Shown: positions 9,034 through 18,000, counted from the stretch's first letter. The stretch: DNA of 64,000 nt from Flavobacterium anhuiense (GCF_004151235.1 NZ_JUIV01000001.1:592369-656368), one strand, 5' to 3'. Numbers and translations: made by a program. Notes: generated by a model not told the origin, from the letters alone.

Positions 9034-10371
9034 ATGAGTTATTTAGATAATATTTTATTCGCAGTACTTCTTATAGCAGGTTTCGGTTTTTTTGCAGCGA
9101 GCGTAAAAAAAATCATCCGAAATATTAATCTGGGAGTCGATGTAGATCGAAAAGATAATCCTAAAGCTCGTTGGAAAAACATGGCATTGATTGCTCTTGG
9201 GCAGTCAAAAATGGTGAGACGCCCTGTTGCTGGAATCCTTCATATTATTGTATATGTAGGTTTCATTATTATTAATATCGAATTACTCGAAATCATCATT
9301 GATGGGTTATTTGGAACGCATAGAATTTTTGCGCCTTACTTAGGTGTAGTTTATGATGTTCTAATTGGTTCATTCGAAATTTTAGCTATTCTGGTAATCT
9401 TTGCTGTTACTGTTTTTTGGCTTAGAAGAAACTTTATTCGATTAAAACGTTTTATTCATTCAGATTTAACTGGTTTTCCTAAAAGTGATGCTAATTACAT
9501 TCTGTATTTTGAAACGGTTTTAATGATTTTGTTTTTATTGATGAATGCTTCTGATTATCATTTGCAAAATGTGCCTGGGGGATATTCTCATTTTCATAAA
9601 GCAGGAAGTTACCCAATAAGCCAATTTATAGCGCCGATTTTTAATGGAACTTCTAATGAAACAGTTGGATTGTTATTTGAGGTTTTCTGGTGGCTGCACA
9701 TTGCAGGTATTTTAGTTTTCATGAACTATTTATACTTTTCAAAACATTTGCACATTCTTTTGGCATTCCCGAATACGTATTTTGCAAACTTAAAACCAGA
9801 AGGGCAGTTTGATAATTTAGCTTCAGTTACGAAAGAAGTAAAATTAATGATGGATCCAAATGCAGATCCGTTTGCGGCAGCTCCAGCTGATGAAAATGCA
9901 CATCCGGCTAAATTTGGCGCAAGTGATGTTCAGGATTTAAATTGGGTTCAGCTGTTGAATGCCTATACTTGTACAGAATGCGGACGTTGTACTTCTTCTT
10001 GTCCAGCAAATCAAACAGGTAAAAAATTGTCTCCTCGTAAAATTATGATGGACACAAGAGATCGTTTGACAGAAGTTGGTAAAAATATCGATGCTAATAA
10101 AGGTGTTTTTGTTCCAGACAACAAAACTTTACTAAACGATTATATCACACCAGAAGAATTGTGGGCTTGTACGTCTTGTAATGCTTGTGTTGAAGAATGT
10201 CCAGTAAATATCAGTCCGTTGTCTATTATTATGGATATGCGCCGTTATTTGGTTATGGAGCAAAGTGCTGCTCCAATGTCATTAAACGCGATGATGACTA
10301 ATATTGAAAACAATGGTGCGCCTTGGCAATACAGCCAGCAAGACCGTTTAAATTGGAAAAACGAGAATTAA
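9034..10371 (+). CDS. membrane-bound 4Fe-4S protein (HdrE/GlcF-like electron-transfer subunit)
   Basis: Predicted inner-membrane redox protein of 445 residues. The N-terminal ~260 residues hold several membrane helices (for example NILFAVLLIAGFGFFAAS and the IAGILVFMNYLYF region), with His residues that could bind haem. The C-terminal part carries two ferredoxin-type clusters, CTECGRCTSSCPAN near residue 313 and CTSCNACVEECPVN near 382, each CxxCxxCxxxCP. The following gene is a CCG-domain protein. The pair resembles heterodisulfide-reductase or lactate/glycolate oxidase Fe-S subunits, but no flavin dehydrogenase is adjacent, so donor and acceptor are unknown. Confidence 0.85.
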   Translation: MSYLDNILFAVLLIAGFGFFAASVKKIIRNINLGVDVDRKDNPKARWKNMALIALGQSKMVRRPVAGILHIIVYVGFIIINIELLEIIIDGLFGTHRIFAPYLGVVYDVLIGSFEILAILVIFAVTVFWLRRNFIRLKRFIHSDLTGFPKSDANYILYFETVLMILFLLMNASDYHLQNVPGGYSHFHKAGSYPISQFIAPIFNGTSNETVGLLFEVFWWLHIAGILVFMNYLYFSKHLHILLAFPNTYFANLKPEGQFDNLASVTKEVKLMMDPNADPFAAAPADENAHPAKFGASDVQDLNWVQLLNAYTCTECGRCTSSCPANQTGKKLSPRKIMMDTRDRLTEVGKNIDANKGVFVPDNKTLLNDYITPEELWACTSCNACVEECPVNISPLSIIMDMRRYLVMEQSAAPMSLNAMMTNIENNGAPWQYSQQDRLNWKNEN

Positions 10372-10505
10372 GATTTAAGGTTTAATCGGTTAGGTGTTTA
10401 ACCGTTTAACCGTTTAATCGATTTTAAAATAATATTTCGGTTTTATAGAATTGTCATTTTGCTTTTAGCGATTAAACAATTTTACGATTAACCGATTAAA
10501 CAAAA
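10372..10505. repeat. AT-rich interspersed repeat of TTTAATCG/CGATTAAA units
   Basis: The spacer contains repeated GTTTAACCG/TTTAATCG words on the left and the complementary GATTAAAC/CGATTAAC words on the right, so it can fold as an imperfect long hairpin. The same word family fills the pyrR-pyrB spacer at 53098-53282. Confidence 0.7.
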
Positions 10506-10514
10506 GTGAGAGAA

Positions 10515-11306
10515 ATGTCAGAAAATTTAGTAGTACCAACAATGGCAGAAATGCTTGCCGAAGGAAAACAGCCAGAAGTTTTGTTTTGGGTAGGTTGCGC
10601 AGGAAGTTTTGATGATAGAGCAAAAAAAATTACCAAAGCGTTTGTGCGAATTTTAAATCGTACCAATGTTTCTTTTGCAGTTTTAGGTACAGAAGAGAGT
10701 TGTACTGGTGATCCTGCAAAGAGAGCTGGAAATGAATTTTTGTTTCAAATGCAAGCCATGATGAATATCGAGGTTCTGAATGCTTATGAAGCAAAAAAAA
10801 TTGTTACAGCTTGTCCGCATTGTTTTAATACTTTAAAAAATGAATATCCAGAATTAGGTGGAAACTATGAAGTTATTCATCATACTGAATTTTTGAAGTC
10901 ATTAATTGATGATGGAAGATTAACTGTAGAAGGCGGACAGTTTAAAGGGAAAAAAATTACTTTCCATGATCCTTGTTATTTAGGAAGAGCAAATAAAGTT
11001 TACGAAGCGCCAAGAGATTTAATTCAGAAATTAGACGTTGAATTAGTCGAAATGAAGCGTTCTAAAGCAAACGGATTATGCTGTGGAGCTGGAGGAGCAC
11101 AAATGTTTAAAGATGCTGAACCTGGAAACAAAGAAGTGAATGTTCTTCGTACAGAAGATGCTTTAGAAACTCAGCCAGATATTATTGCGGCTGGTTGCCC
11201 ATTCTGTAACACGATGTTGACAGACGGAATTAAAAATAAAGAAAAAGAAGGTCAAGTTAAAGTTCTTGATGTTGCAGAATTAATTGCGAATGCGCAGGAT
11301 TTGTAA
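10515..11306 (+). CDS. CCG (cysteine-rich) domain Fe-S protein
   Basis: Predicted soluble redox subunit with two cysteine-rich CCG domains of the HdrB/GlcF type. Visible motifs are WVGCAGSFD, TACPHCFNTLKNEY, FHDPCYLGR, GLCCGAGGAQMF and AGCPFCNTML, supplying the cysteines that bind a non-cubane or 4Fe-4S cluster. I choose ATG 10515 (263 residues) over the GTG at 10506 because it begins MSENLVVP directly. Gene order after the membrane 4Fe-4S protein suggests that they form one electron-transfer complex. The substrate cannot be told from the sequence. Confidence 0.87.
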   Translation: MSENLVVPTMAEMLAEGKQPEVLFWVGCAGSFDDRAKKITKAFVRILNRTNVSFAVLGTEESCTGDPAKRAGNEFLFQMQAMMNIEVLNAYEAKKIVTACPHCFNTLKNEYPELGGNYEVIHHTEFLKSLIDDGRLTVEGGQFKGKKITFHDPCYLGRANKVYEAPRDLIQKLDVELVEMKRSKANGLCCGAGGAQMFKDAEPGNKEVNVLRTEDALETQPDIIAAGCPFCNTMLTDGIKNKEKEGQVKVLDVAELIANAQDL

Positions 11307-11392
11307 TCTGAGGTTCTAAGTTACTAAGATGCTAAGGTTCTAAGATTGAATCTTAAAAATCTAAAATCGACAATCTAAAATTTAAAATTAAA
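11307..11392. repeat. CTAAG- and AATCTAAAAT-type intergenic repeats
   Basis: The spacer is made of CTAAGnTnCTAAG words (from about 11312) followed by AATCTAAAATC words up to the next start codon. Both word types recur at 54776-54857 and 55764-55987. Confidence 0.6.
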
Positions 11393-11875
11393 ATGTATAT
11401 ACCTTTTGAAAATTTACCAGGTGAATCTAGAGTTTGGATTTACCAGTCTAACAGAAAATTTTCTGAGGAAGAGTTTTCTGAAATAGAAACTGATTTAAAA
11501 GCTTTTGTAGAACAATGGGCTGCGCATGGCACAAGTCTTGAGGCTTCTTATTTGTTGAAGTATAACAGATTTATAATATTAGCTGTGAATCAAGATGTTC
11601 AAGCTGCAACAGGATGTTCTATAGATAGTTCAGTTGAGTTTATCCAAAGTTTAGAAAAGAAATATGACGTTGATTTATTAGATAAAATGAATGTCACTTT
11701 TAAACTTGGAGAGCATATTGCACACAAACCATTAATTGATTTCAAGAAAATGGTTAAAGATAAAGCGGTAACGGCAAATACAATTGTATTTAATAATTTG
11801 GTTACCAATATCGAAGAATTTAACGAAGCTTGGGAAGTTCCTGCTGCTGACAGCTGGCACAGTAGATTTTTCTAA
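11393..11875 (+). CDS. conserved protein of unknown function, 160 residues
   Basis: A soluble acidic 160-residue protein beginning MYIPFENLPGESRVWIYQSN and ending DSWHSRFF. It has no signal peptide, membrane segment, Walker motif or cysteine cluster. I recall homologues in flavobacterial genomes labelled as ABC transporter ATPases; nothing in the sequence supports that name, since the P-loop, signature and Walker B motifs are all absent. It follows the two redox genes on the same strand but is separated by a repeat-filled spacer, so a shared role is uncertain. A hairpin terminator lies 20 bases downstream. Confidence 0.75.
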   Translation: MYIPFENLPGESRVWIYQSNRKFSEEEFSEIETDLKAFVEQWAAHGTSLEASYLLKYNRFIILAVNQDVQAATGCSIDSSVEFIQSLEKKYDVDLLDKMNVTFKLGEHIAHKPLIDFKKMVKDKAVTANTIVFNNLVTNIEEFNEAWEVPAADSWHSRFF

Positions 11876-11894
11876 GAGTGTTTAAAGTATATTT

Positions 11895-11930
11895 AAAAGG
11901 CATGAAATTATAGATTTTGTGCCTTTTTTT
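11895..11930 (+). terminator. terminator after the 160-residue unknown gene
   Basis: AAAAGGCA (11895-11902) pairs with TGCCTTTT (11920-11927), followed by a run of Ts. The loop is rather long (17 bases) but the T tract is good. Confidence 0.65.
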
Positions 11931-11959
11931 ATGGTTTCAGGTTTCAAGTTTCAAGTTTG

Positions 11960-11992
11960 AAACCTAACAGGTTTTTAAAACCTGTTAGGTTT
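11960..11992. repeat. perfect 33-bp palindrome
   Basis: AAACCTAACAGGTTTT is followed by one T and its exact reverse complement. It is preceded by GGTTTCAAGTTTCAAG repeats. It lacks a T tract suited to termination and is of the kind seen as dispersed intergenic elements in flavobacteria. Confidence 0.8.
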
Positions 11993-12084
11993 GGTTCAAA
12001 TATTGTGATTTTTAAAAATATTTATCAACCAGAGTTAATCTAATTTTGTCAAAAATCTAACAATTTAAACGGTTAATTAAACGC

Positions 12085-12092
12085 TATTTTTG
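12085..12092 (+). promoter_or_regulatory. putative -7 element of bshA
   Basis: TATTTTTG matches TAnnTTTG, 28 bases before the bshA ATG. A second match (TAATTTTG, 12041-12048) lies further upstream, so the start point is uncertain. Confidence 0.4.
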
Positions 12093-12120
12093 AGTATTTT
12101 CGTAGAATTAAATTTAATCC

Positions 12121-13266
12121 ATGAAAATAGCAATCGTCTGTTATCCTACTTTTGGAGGTAGTGGTGTAGTAGCCACCGAGTTAGGTCTCGAATTAGCCAG
12201 AAGAGGACACGAAATACATTTTATTACATATAGTCAGCCAGTTAGATTGGCACTTTTGAATCCGAATGTTCATTACCACGAAGTAAATGTTCCGGAATAT
12301 CCTTTATTTCATTATCAGCCTTACGAATTGGCTTTATCGAGCAAGTTGGTCGATATGGTGAAATTGTACAAAATAGAGCTTCTGCATGTGCATTATGCGA
12401 TTCCGCACGCCTATGCAGGCTACATGGCAAAACAGATGCTGAAAAATGAAGGTATAAATCTTCCGATGATTACAACACTTCACGGAACTGATATTACGCT
12501 GGTTGGAAATCATCCGTTTTACAAACCAGCGGTGACTTTTAGTATCAATAAATCCGATTATGTGACTTCGGTTTCTCAGAGTTTGAAAGATGATACTTTG
12601 AAATTATTCAAAATCAAGAATAAGATTAAAGTAATTCCGAACTTCATTGAGTTGGATAAAGTGAAGAAAGACCCAAATGCCCCTTGCCATCGTTATGTAA
12701 TGGCCAATGAAAATGAGCGTATTATTACCCATATCAGTAATTTTAGAAAAGTAAAACGTATTCCAGACATCATTAAGATTTTCTACAATGTTCAGAAAGA
12801 AATTCCAGCTAAACTAATGATGGTTGGTGATGGACCTGAAAAAGAAAAAGCAGAAATGTTATGTCAGGAATTAGGGATTTTAGACAAAGTGATTTTCTTT
12901 GGGAATAGCCACGAGATTGATAAAATCTTATGCATGACCGACTTATTCTTGCTTCCTTCAGAAACTGAAAGTTTTGGTTTGGCAGCTTTAGAAGCAATGG
13001 CTTGTGGCGTTCCAGTAATTTCAAGTAACTCTGGAGGTTTGCCTGAAGTTAATTTTGATGGTTTTTCTGGATATTTAAGTAATGTAGGAAATGTTGAGGA
13101 AATGGCGCAAAATGCTTTGAAAATACTGAAAGATGATGCTGTTTTAAATCAGTTTAAGGCTAATGCATTAGAAGTGGCAAGAAAATTTGATATTAAAAAC
13201 ATATTGCCTAAATATGAGGCTCTATACCAAAAAGCCGTTGATGATTACAAATTGGAAAAACACTAA
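12121..13266 (+). CDS. bshA: N-acetyl-alpha-D-glucosaminyl L-malate synthase
   Basis: GT4-family glycosyltransferase that joins UDP-GlcNAc and L-malate, the first step of bacillithiol synthesis. It begins MKIAIVCYPTFGGSGVVATE, the characteristic BshA glycine-rich loop, has LHVHYAIPHAYAGYMAK and LHGTDITLVG, and carries the GT4 E(x7)E motif within ETESFGLAALEAMACGVP. Length (381) is typical of BshA. No bshB or bshC gene is in the window. The next gene, a small lipoprotein, begins 15 bases downstream and is likely co-transcribed. Confidence 0.94.
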   Translation: MKIAIVCYPTFGGSGVVATELGLELARRGHEIHFITYSQPVRLALLNPNVHYHEVNVPEYPLFHYQPYELALSSKLVDMVKLYKIELLHVHYAIPHAYAGYMAKQMLKNEGINLPMITTLHGTDITLVGNHPFYKPAVTFSINKSDYVTSVSQSLKDDTLKLFKIKNKIKVIPNFIELDKVKKDPNAPCHRYVMANENERIITHISNFRKVKRIPDIIKIFYNVQKEIPAKLMMVGDGPEKEKAEMLCQELGILDKVIFFGNSHEIDKILCMTDLFLLPSETESFGLAALEAMACGVPVISSNSGGLPEVNFDGFSGYLSNVGNVEEMAQNALKILKDDAVLNQFKANALEVARKFDIKNILPKYEALYQKAVDDYKLEKH

Positions 13267-13281
13267 TTTAAAAGGATAAAA

Positions 13282-13707
13282 ATGAAAAAAGTAATTTCTG
13301 TTTTAGCGGTTTTTGTTTTGGTTTCATGCGGAGTGAAGAAGGTTGAAAATTCAAACGCATCGCTGTATGAGGTTTTGACAACGCAGTCTGACGGTGGTGG
13401 GAATATTAAATTTTTCGAAATTTTGACGGAACCAAATGAAATCAAAATGCTTGAAAATGATCCGAATTTGGCTCATAAAATGAAAGATCCGGATGTTCAA
13501 GATTATAATTATGTAATTCTGAATATGGGTGAAAAAAATACAAGCGGTTATACCATCGATGTTGAAAAGGTGGAAGAAACAGATAAAAATATCATCATAA
13601 CTGTAAAAGAAAACAATCCTCCAAAAGATGCAATGACCCTGCAGGTGATTTCATATCCTTATACGGTTGTAAAAATCCATTCTAAGAAAGAAATTATTAT
13701 TAAATAA
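13282..13707 (+). CDS. small lipoprotein with PrcB-C-like domain
   Basis: A 141-residue predicted lipoprotein: the signal peptide MKKVISVLAVFVLVSC ends in a lipobox with Cys16. The C-terminal half (NYVILNMGEKNTSGYTIDVEKV, then VKENNPP and QVISYPYTVVKI) looks like the PrcB C-terminal domain, named after a treponemal protease-complex protein. In that family the conserved pattern is a GxxxTxGY-like strand followed by a xxPPxDA turn and a P(Y/F)xxVxI strand. Function in flavobacteria is unknown. It sits directly behind bshA; no functional link is evident. Confidence 0.75.
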   Translation: MKKVISVLAVFVLVSCGVKKVENSNASLYEVLTTQSDGGGNIKFFEILTEPNEIKMLENDPNLAHKMKDPDVQDYNYVILNMGEKNTSGYTIDVEKVEETDKNIIITVKENNPPKDAMTLQVISYPYTVVKIHSKKEIIIK

Positions 13708-13729
13708 AATTTATAAAGGGAAGGCTTTA

Positions 13730-13796
13730 ACTCCGCTCAGTCTGATATTGATTGTTTTTTGGAAGCGATTCCAAAGTTTGTCAGACTGAGTGGAGT
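13730..13796. repeat. inverted repeat of the CTCCGCTCAG/CTGAGnGGAG family
   Basis: ACTCCGCTCAGTCTGA (13730-13745) is the near-perfect complement of TCAGACTGAGTGGAGT (13781-13796), with one mismatch and a 35-base spacer. Related elements occur at 54277-54357 and 55811-55892. Confidence 0.8.
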
Positions 13797-13831
13797 CGAA
13801 ACCCTTTTTTAATTTTTTTTTGAAAGCCATA

Positions 13832-13868
13832 AAAAAAGCCTGTCGCTTTAAACGACAGGCTTCTTCTT
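13832..13868 (-). terminator. terminator of the small barrel gene
   Basis: AAGCCTGTCG (13836-13845) pairs with CGACAGGCTT (13853-13862) around a 7-base loop. The T run appears on the minus strand (complement of the A tract at 13831-13837), so it mainly ends the minus-strand gene at 13891. Confidence 0.85.
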
Positions 13869-13890
13869 ACAATTATTTTTTAATTTTATT

Positions 13891-14388
13891 TTAGAATCTA
13901 AATTTGACACCTAAACCAACGTCAAATCCGAAATTGTCATCATCATAATAACCTGAACCAATTTCTGGTCTTGCGTCTAATGATAAAGTAAGCGGCACTT
14001 CTTTAAATCTATATTCAATACCGATATCACCAGCAGCAAAAACATAAGTTCCACTATCATTATATCTGTAATTATTGTTGTAGTAATCGTGATCCCAAGC
14101 AGCTAGTCCTCCTCCGACACCAGCATACCAGTTAAATCCTCCTTCAATGTTCCAAACCCATTGATAAAGAGCAACTCCTTTAATTGCATCTACATCTCTG
14201 CTGTTTCTCCATCCCAAATCGAATTCAAGTCTGTTTTTTTGACTTAATCCTAATTGATATGATATTTCTCCCCCAAATCCGTTATTGTCTCCCAGACGTA
14301 ATCCTAAAGCGTGTTTCGAAATTTCTTGTGATTGAGCCGTAAATGCTAAACCAAGAAGCATAATGGCAGATAATAGTATCTTTTTCAT
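13891..14388 (-). CDS. small outer-membrane beta-barrel protein
   Basis: A 165-residue protein with a Sec signal peptide (MKKILLSAIMLLGLAFTAQSQ). The rest has alternating hydrophobic/aromatic strands and Gly/Asn/Asp turns, ending in GVGVKFRF, with an aromatic last residue as is usual for outer-membrane barrels. It is most like the porin-family/OmpX-type small barrels of Bacteroidota. Tyr/Asn-rich stretches (YYNNNYRYND, YYDDDNF) are probably surface loops. It is a single gene with its own terminator. Ligand or role is unknown. Confidence 0.75.
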   Translation of the reverse strand: MKKILLSAIMLLGLAFTAQSQEISKHALGLRLGDNNGFGGEISYQLGLSQKNRLEFDLGWRNSRDVDAIKGVALYQWVWNIEGGFNWYAGVGGGLAAWDHDYYNNNYRYNDSGTYVFAAGDIGIEYRFKEVPLTLSLDARPEIGSGYYDDDNFGFDVGLGVKFRF

Positions 14389-14527
14389 AAAAATGGTAAA
14401 TTAAATTTTTTCAAATGTATTATTACAGTCAAATACAAAACGTATAATATTTTTGAAAATTGTTACATAATTTACATTTTTCTAAATTTTGACAGTTAAA
14501 ATTCTTAAAAAGCTCTTTGTAAGGCTT

Positions 14528-15349
14528 TTATTTTAGTATTATTGATGAAATTAGCTGGGAAGTAAGAATGTCTTCCATTTCTAGGAGATTTTCTTCTTCT
14601 GCAAAATTGCTGGCCTTGTAAGAAAACAGTTTCCATCGCTTTTTATGATATTCTAAAGCAGTTAAATTTTCTACCCAGTCTCCAGAATTAAGATATAAAG
14701 TAGAACCGTGTTTGTTTTCTTTAGTCATGATTTTTGGTTCATGAATGTGACCGCAGATCACATAATCGTAATTTTTTTCGATAGCAAGATCAGTTGCAGT
14801 AGTTTCAAAATCTGAAATGAATTTTACTGCTTTTTTAACGCTTGCCTTTATTTTTTTGGAAAAAGAATAAGGTTCGCGGCCTAACTTTGATAAACACCAA
14901 TTTACAAATCGGTTCATTAAGATTAAATAATCATAACCCAATCCGCCCAGTTTTGCAATCCATTTTGAATGCTGAACTGAGGCATCGAACACATCTCCGT
15001 GAAAAATCCAGGCTTTTTTATCATCTAATTCTAAAACCAATTTATCAACCAGAGCAAAATTTCCCATATTCATATCGCTGAATTTCCTAAGAATCTCATC
15101 GTGATTTCCAGTAATATAATACACTTTTGTTCCTTTAGAAGCCATCCCGATAATACGCTGAATAACGCGTAAGTGTGCTTTTGGAAAATAAGACTTACGA
15201 AACTGCCAAGCATCAATTATATCGCCGTTTAAAACTAAAGTTTTTGGTTTAATGCTTGAAAGATAGTTGTTTAGTTCTTTAGCGTGACTTCCGTAAGTTC
15301 CTAAATGGACATCAGAAAGAATGACCAATTCGACATTTCTTTTTTTCAA
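14528..15349 (-). CDS. metallophosphoesterase, LpxH-like (UDP-2,3-diacylglucosamine diphosphatase family)
   Basis: Calcineurin-like phosphoesterase with the five usual metal-binding blocks: SDVHLGTYG (12-20), NGDIIDAW, GNHDE, HGDVFD and CGHIHEPK. LpxH-type enzymes cleave UDP-2,3-diacylglucosamine to lipid X in lipid A synthesis; the HGDVFD block and overall spacing resemble that group. At 273 residues it is longer than E. coli LpxH (about 240). Fit with the LptD-like gene 8 kb away is circumstantial. The gene is divergent from aroC. Confidence 0.82.
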   Translation of the reverse strand: MKKRNVELVILSDVHLGTYGSHAKELNNYLSSIKPKTLVLNGDIIDAWQFRKSYFPKAHLRVIQRIIGMASKGTKVYYITGNHDEILRKFSDMNMGNFALVDKLVLELDDKKAWIFHGDVFDASVQHSKWIAKLGGLGYDYLILMNRFVNWCLSKLGREPYSFSKKIKASVKKAVKFISDFETTATDLAIEKNYDYVICGHIHEPKIMTKENKHGSTLYLNSGDWVENLTALEYHKKRWKLFSYKASNFAEEENLLEMEDILTSQLISSIILK

Positions 15350-15514
15350 TTTTTTCTTGATTTGAAGTTTTACAAATGAAAGAAAGTCTGTGAAATCTGA
15401 CTTTATTAAAAGGTTATTAAAAAGAGGATAATTTTACCAAATTGTGATTTTTATCCCATTTAATGTTTCGTTAATAATACCAGTTTTAAATTTTTTAATT
15501 TAATTCATAAAACT

Positions 15515-15522
15515 TACATTTG
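15515..15522 (+). promoter_or_regulatory. putative -7 element of aroC
   Basis: TACATTTG is an exact TAnnTTTG match 17 bases before the aroC ATG. The region around position -33 is T-rich without a clear TTG. Confidence 0.45.
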
Positions 15523-15538
15523 CTCAAAACAAAACACA

Positions 15539-16597
15539 ATGGCAGGAAACAGCTTCGGCACACTATATAAAGTAACTACATTTGGAGAATCTCACGGTGA
15601 AGCTTTAGGCGGAATTATCGACGGATGCCCTCCAGGAATACAATTAGATTTTGAAGCAATTGAAGTAGATATGGCTCGCAGAAAGCCTGGACAATCAGCA
15701 ATTGTAACACAGAGAAAAGAGCCAGACGCGGTTCAGTTTCTATCAGGAATATTTGAAGGAAAAACAACTGGAACTCCAATTGGTTTCATTATTCCAAATA
15801 CCAATCAAAAATCAGACGATTACTCTCATATAAAAGATAATTACAGACCAAGCCACGCTGATTATGTTTATGATAAGAAATATGGTTTTCGCGATTATCG
15901 CGGTGGCGGAAGAAGTTCTGCAAGAGAAACAGCAAGTAGAGTAGTAGCAGGTGCAATTGCAAAACAAATGTTGCCTGAAATCAAAATCAATGCTTATGTT
16001 TCTTCTGTTGGTCCAATTCATTTAGATACACCTTATCAGGAATTGGATTTTTCTAAAATTGAAAGCAATCCAGTGCGTTGTCCAGATGAAAAATCTGCAG
16101 CGATTATGGAAGAATATATTCGTGATATTCGTAAGCAGGGAGATACTGTTGGCGGTGTTGTAACTTGTGTAATTCAGAATGTTCCAGTTGGCTTGGGAGA
16201 ACCAGTATTTGATAAGCTTCATGCAGAGTTAGGAAAAGCAATGCTTTCTATTAATGCAGTAAAGGGTTTTGAATACGGAAGCGGTTTTTCAGGTTCTGAA
16301 ATGAAAGGAAGCGAACATAACGATTTATATAACGCAGACGGAACAACAAAAACAAATCTTTCTGGTGGAATCCAAGGAGGTATCAGCAACGGAATGGATA
16401 TTTATTTCAGAGTTGCTTTTAAACCTGTTGCAACTATCATGCAGACTCAGGATTCTTTAGATAATAAAGGTAACATTACACCAATGACAGGAAAAGGACG
16501 TCATGATCCGTGTGTAGTGCCTCGCGCAGTGCCAATCGTAGAAGCGATGGCAGCAATTGTTTTGGCAGATTTTTATTTAATCAACAAAACATATTAA
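15539..16597 (+). CDS. aroC: chorismate synthase
   Basis: Catalyses the last step of the shikimate pathway, 5-enolpyruvylshikimate 3-phosphate to chorismate, using reduced FMN. All three family signatures are visible: [18 protein letters not shown] (16-33), the [19 protein letters not shown] region, and the C-terminal [21 protein letters not shown]. Length 352 is standard. It is followed after about 50 bases by a symporter gene on the same strand. No other aro genes are nearby. Confidence 0.98.
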   Translation: MAGNSFGTLYKVTTFGESHGEALGGIIDGCPPGIQLDFEAIEVDMARRKPGQSAIVTQRKEPDAVQFLSGIFEGKTTGTPIGFIIPNTNQKSDDYSHIKDNYRPSHADYVYDKKYGFRDYRGGGRSSARETASRVVAGAIAKQMLPEIKINAYVSSVGPIHLDTPYQELDFSKIESNPVRCPDEKSAAIMEEYIRDIRKQGDTVGGVVTCVIQNVPVGLGEPVFDKLHAELGKAMLSINAVKGFEYGSGFSGSEMKGSEHNDLYNADGTTKTNLSGGIQGGISNGMDIYFRVAFKPVATIMQTQDSLDNKGNITPMTGKGRHDPCVVPRAVPIVEAMAAIVLADFYLINKTY

Positions 16598-16649
16598 TAA
16601 AAGGTAAGACAGTGAGGGTCTTATATTTTAATAATCAAAAAATAATTTA

Positions 16650-17912
16650 ATGCAAGAAGTTACAGAAACTAAAAAAACATCATTTCTTTCGGGATTAACA
16701 GGGCAGATTATAATTGCAATGGTTCTAGGAGCCATTTTAGGAATTATATTGCACAATACCATTTCGCCAGAAGCAGCACAGGCGTTTAGCGGGAAAATAA
16801 AAATGTTAGCCACTATCTTTATTCGTTTGGTGCAAATGATTATTTCTCCATTAGTTTTTTCTACTCTAGTAGTTGGGATTGCAAAATTGGGAGATATTAA
16901 AACTGTGGGAAGAATTGGAGGAAAAGCTATTGGATGGTTTTTTACAGCTTCGTTTATTTCTCTTTTAATTGGATTGTTTTATGTAAATATTCTACAGCCA
17001 GGAGTTGGTTTAAAACTCGAACATGTTGATATGGCAGCGGCTTCTGAAGTTACAGGAAAAACACAAAACCTGTCTTTTGATAATTTTGTTGAGCATATCG
17101 TGCCAAAAAGTATTATCGAAGCAATGGCGACTAATGAGATTTTGCAGATTGTAGTTTTCTCTATTTTCTTCGGACTGGCAGCAGCTTCTCTAGGAGATAC
17201 AGTAAAGCCAATTATTGGTGCTTTCGATAAACTTTCTCATATTGTTCTGAAAATGGTAAACTACGTAATGAAATTTGCGCCAATTGGAGTTTTTGGTGCT
17301 ATTGCAGGTGTGTTTGCTATACGTGATGCAGAAGAGTTGGTAATTACTTACTTTAAATTTTTCGGATCGTTTTTAATTGGTATCAGTACTTTGTGGGTTA
17401 TTTTGATTGCCATAGGATATATTTTCCTTAAAGGAAGAATGACCGAACTGTTAAGACGTATTACAGGACCTTTGGCAATTGCTTTTGGAACAACAAGTAG
17501 TGAAGCTGTATTTCCAAAATTGACTGAAGAATTAGAAGGTTTTGGTGTAAAAGATAAAATTGTTTCTTTTATGCTTCCTCTTGGATATTCGTTTAACCTT
17601 GACGGAAGTATGATGTACATGACATTTGCGAGTATTTTTATTGCTCAATTCTACAATGTGCATTTAGATTTAGGAACACAAATGGCAATGCTTTTAGTTT
17701 TAATGCTTACGAGCAAAGGTATTGCTGGAGTACCAAGAGCAAGTTTGGTTGTAGTTGCTGCAACGTGCGGTATGTTTGATATTCCAATTGAAGGAATTGC
17801 ATTAATTCTTCCTATTGATCATTTCTGCGATATGTTTAGAAGTGCAACTAATGTATTAGGAAATGCGTTAGCAACTTCTGTTGTTGGACAATGGGAGAGT
17901 GATAAAGAATAA
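16650..17912 (+). CDS. dicarboxylate/amino acid:cation symporter (DAACS, GltP/DctA type)
   Basis: Inner-membrane secondary transporter for acidic amino acids or C4-dicarboxylates. The 420 residues show the elevator fold: early helices, the FGTTSSEAVFPKL hairpin-1 serine motif, the NLDGSMMYM segment, and the helix-8 motif DHFCDMFRSATNVLGN (390-405). By alignment with GltPh, Asp390, Asp394, Arg397 and Asn401 are kept. Asp394 and Arg397 favour an acidic amino-acid substrate. Position 405 is Asn where GltPh has a sodium-binding Asp, which may indicate different ion coupling. A strong terminator follows. Confidence 0.9.
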   Translation: MQEVTETKKTSFLSGLTGQIIIAMVLGAILGIILHNTISPEAAQAFSGKIKMLATIFIRLVQMIISPLVFSTLVVGIAKLGDIKTVGRIGGKAIGWFFTASFISLLIGLFYVNILQPGVGLKLEHVDMAAASEVTGKTQNLSFDNFVEHIVPKSIIEAMATNEILQIVVFSIFFGLAAASLGDTVKPIIGAFDKLSHIVLKMVNYVMKFAPIGVFGAIAGVFAIRDAEELVITYFKFFGSFLIGISTLWVILIAIGYIFLKGRMTELLRRITGPLAIAFGTTSSEAVFPKLTEELEGFGVKDKIVSFMLPLGYSFNLDGSMMYMTFASIFIAQFYNVHLDLGTQMAMLLVLMLTSKGIAGVPRASLVVVAATCGMFDIPIEGIALILPIDHFCDMFRSATNVLGNALATSVVGQWESDKE

Positions 17913-17965
17913 ATAGAAAAACTGAGAATTTAATTTTTTTCTTAGTTATTGAAATAGTATTTGAC

Positions 17966-18000
17966 AAGCTGTATTTTTTTATGAAATACAGCTTTTTTTT
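17966..18000 (+). terminator. terminator after the symporter gene
   Basis: AAGCTGTATTT (17966-17976) and AAATACAGCTT (17984-17994) form a perfect 11-bp stem with a 7-base loop, followed by eight Ts. Confidence 0.9.
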
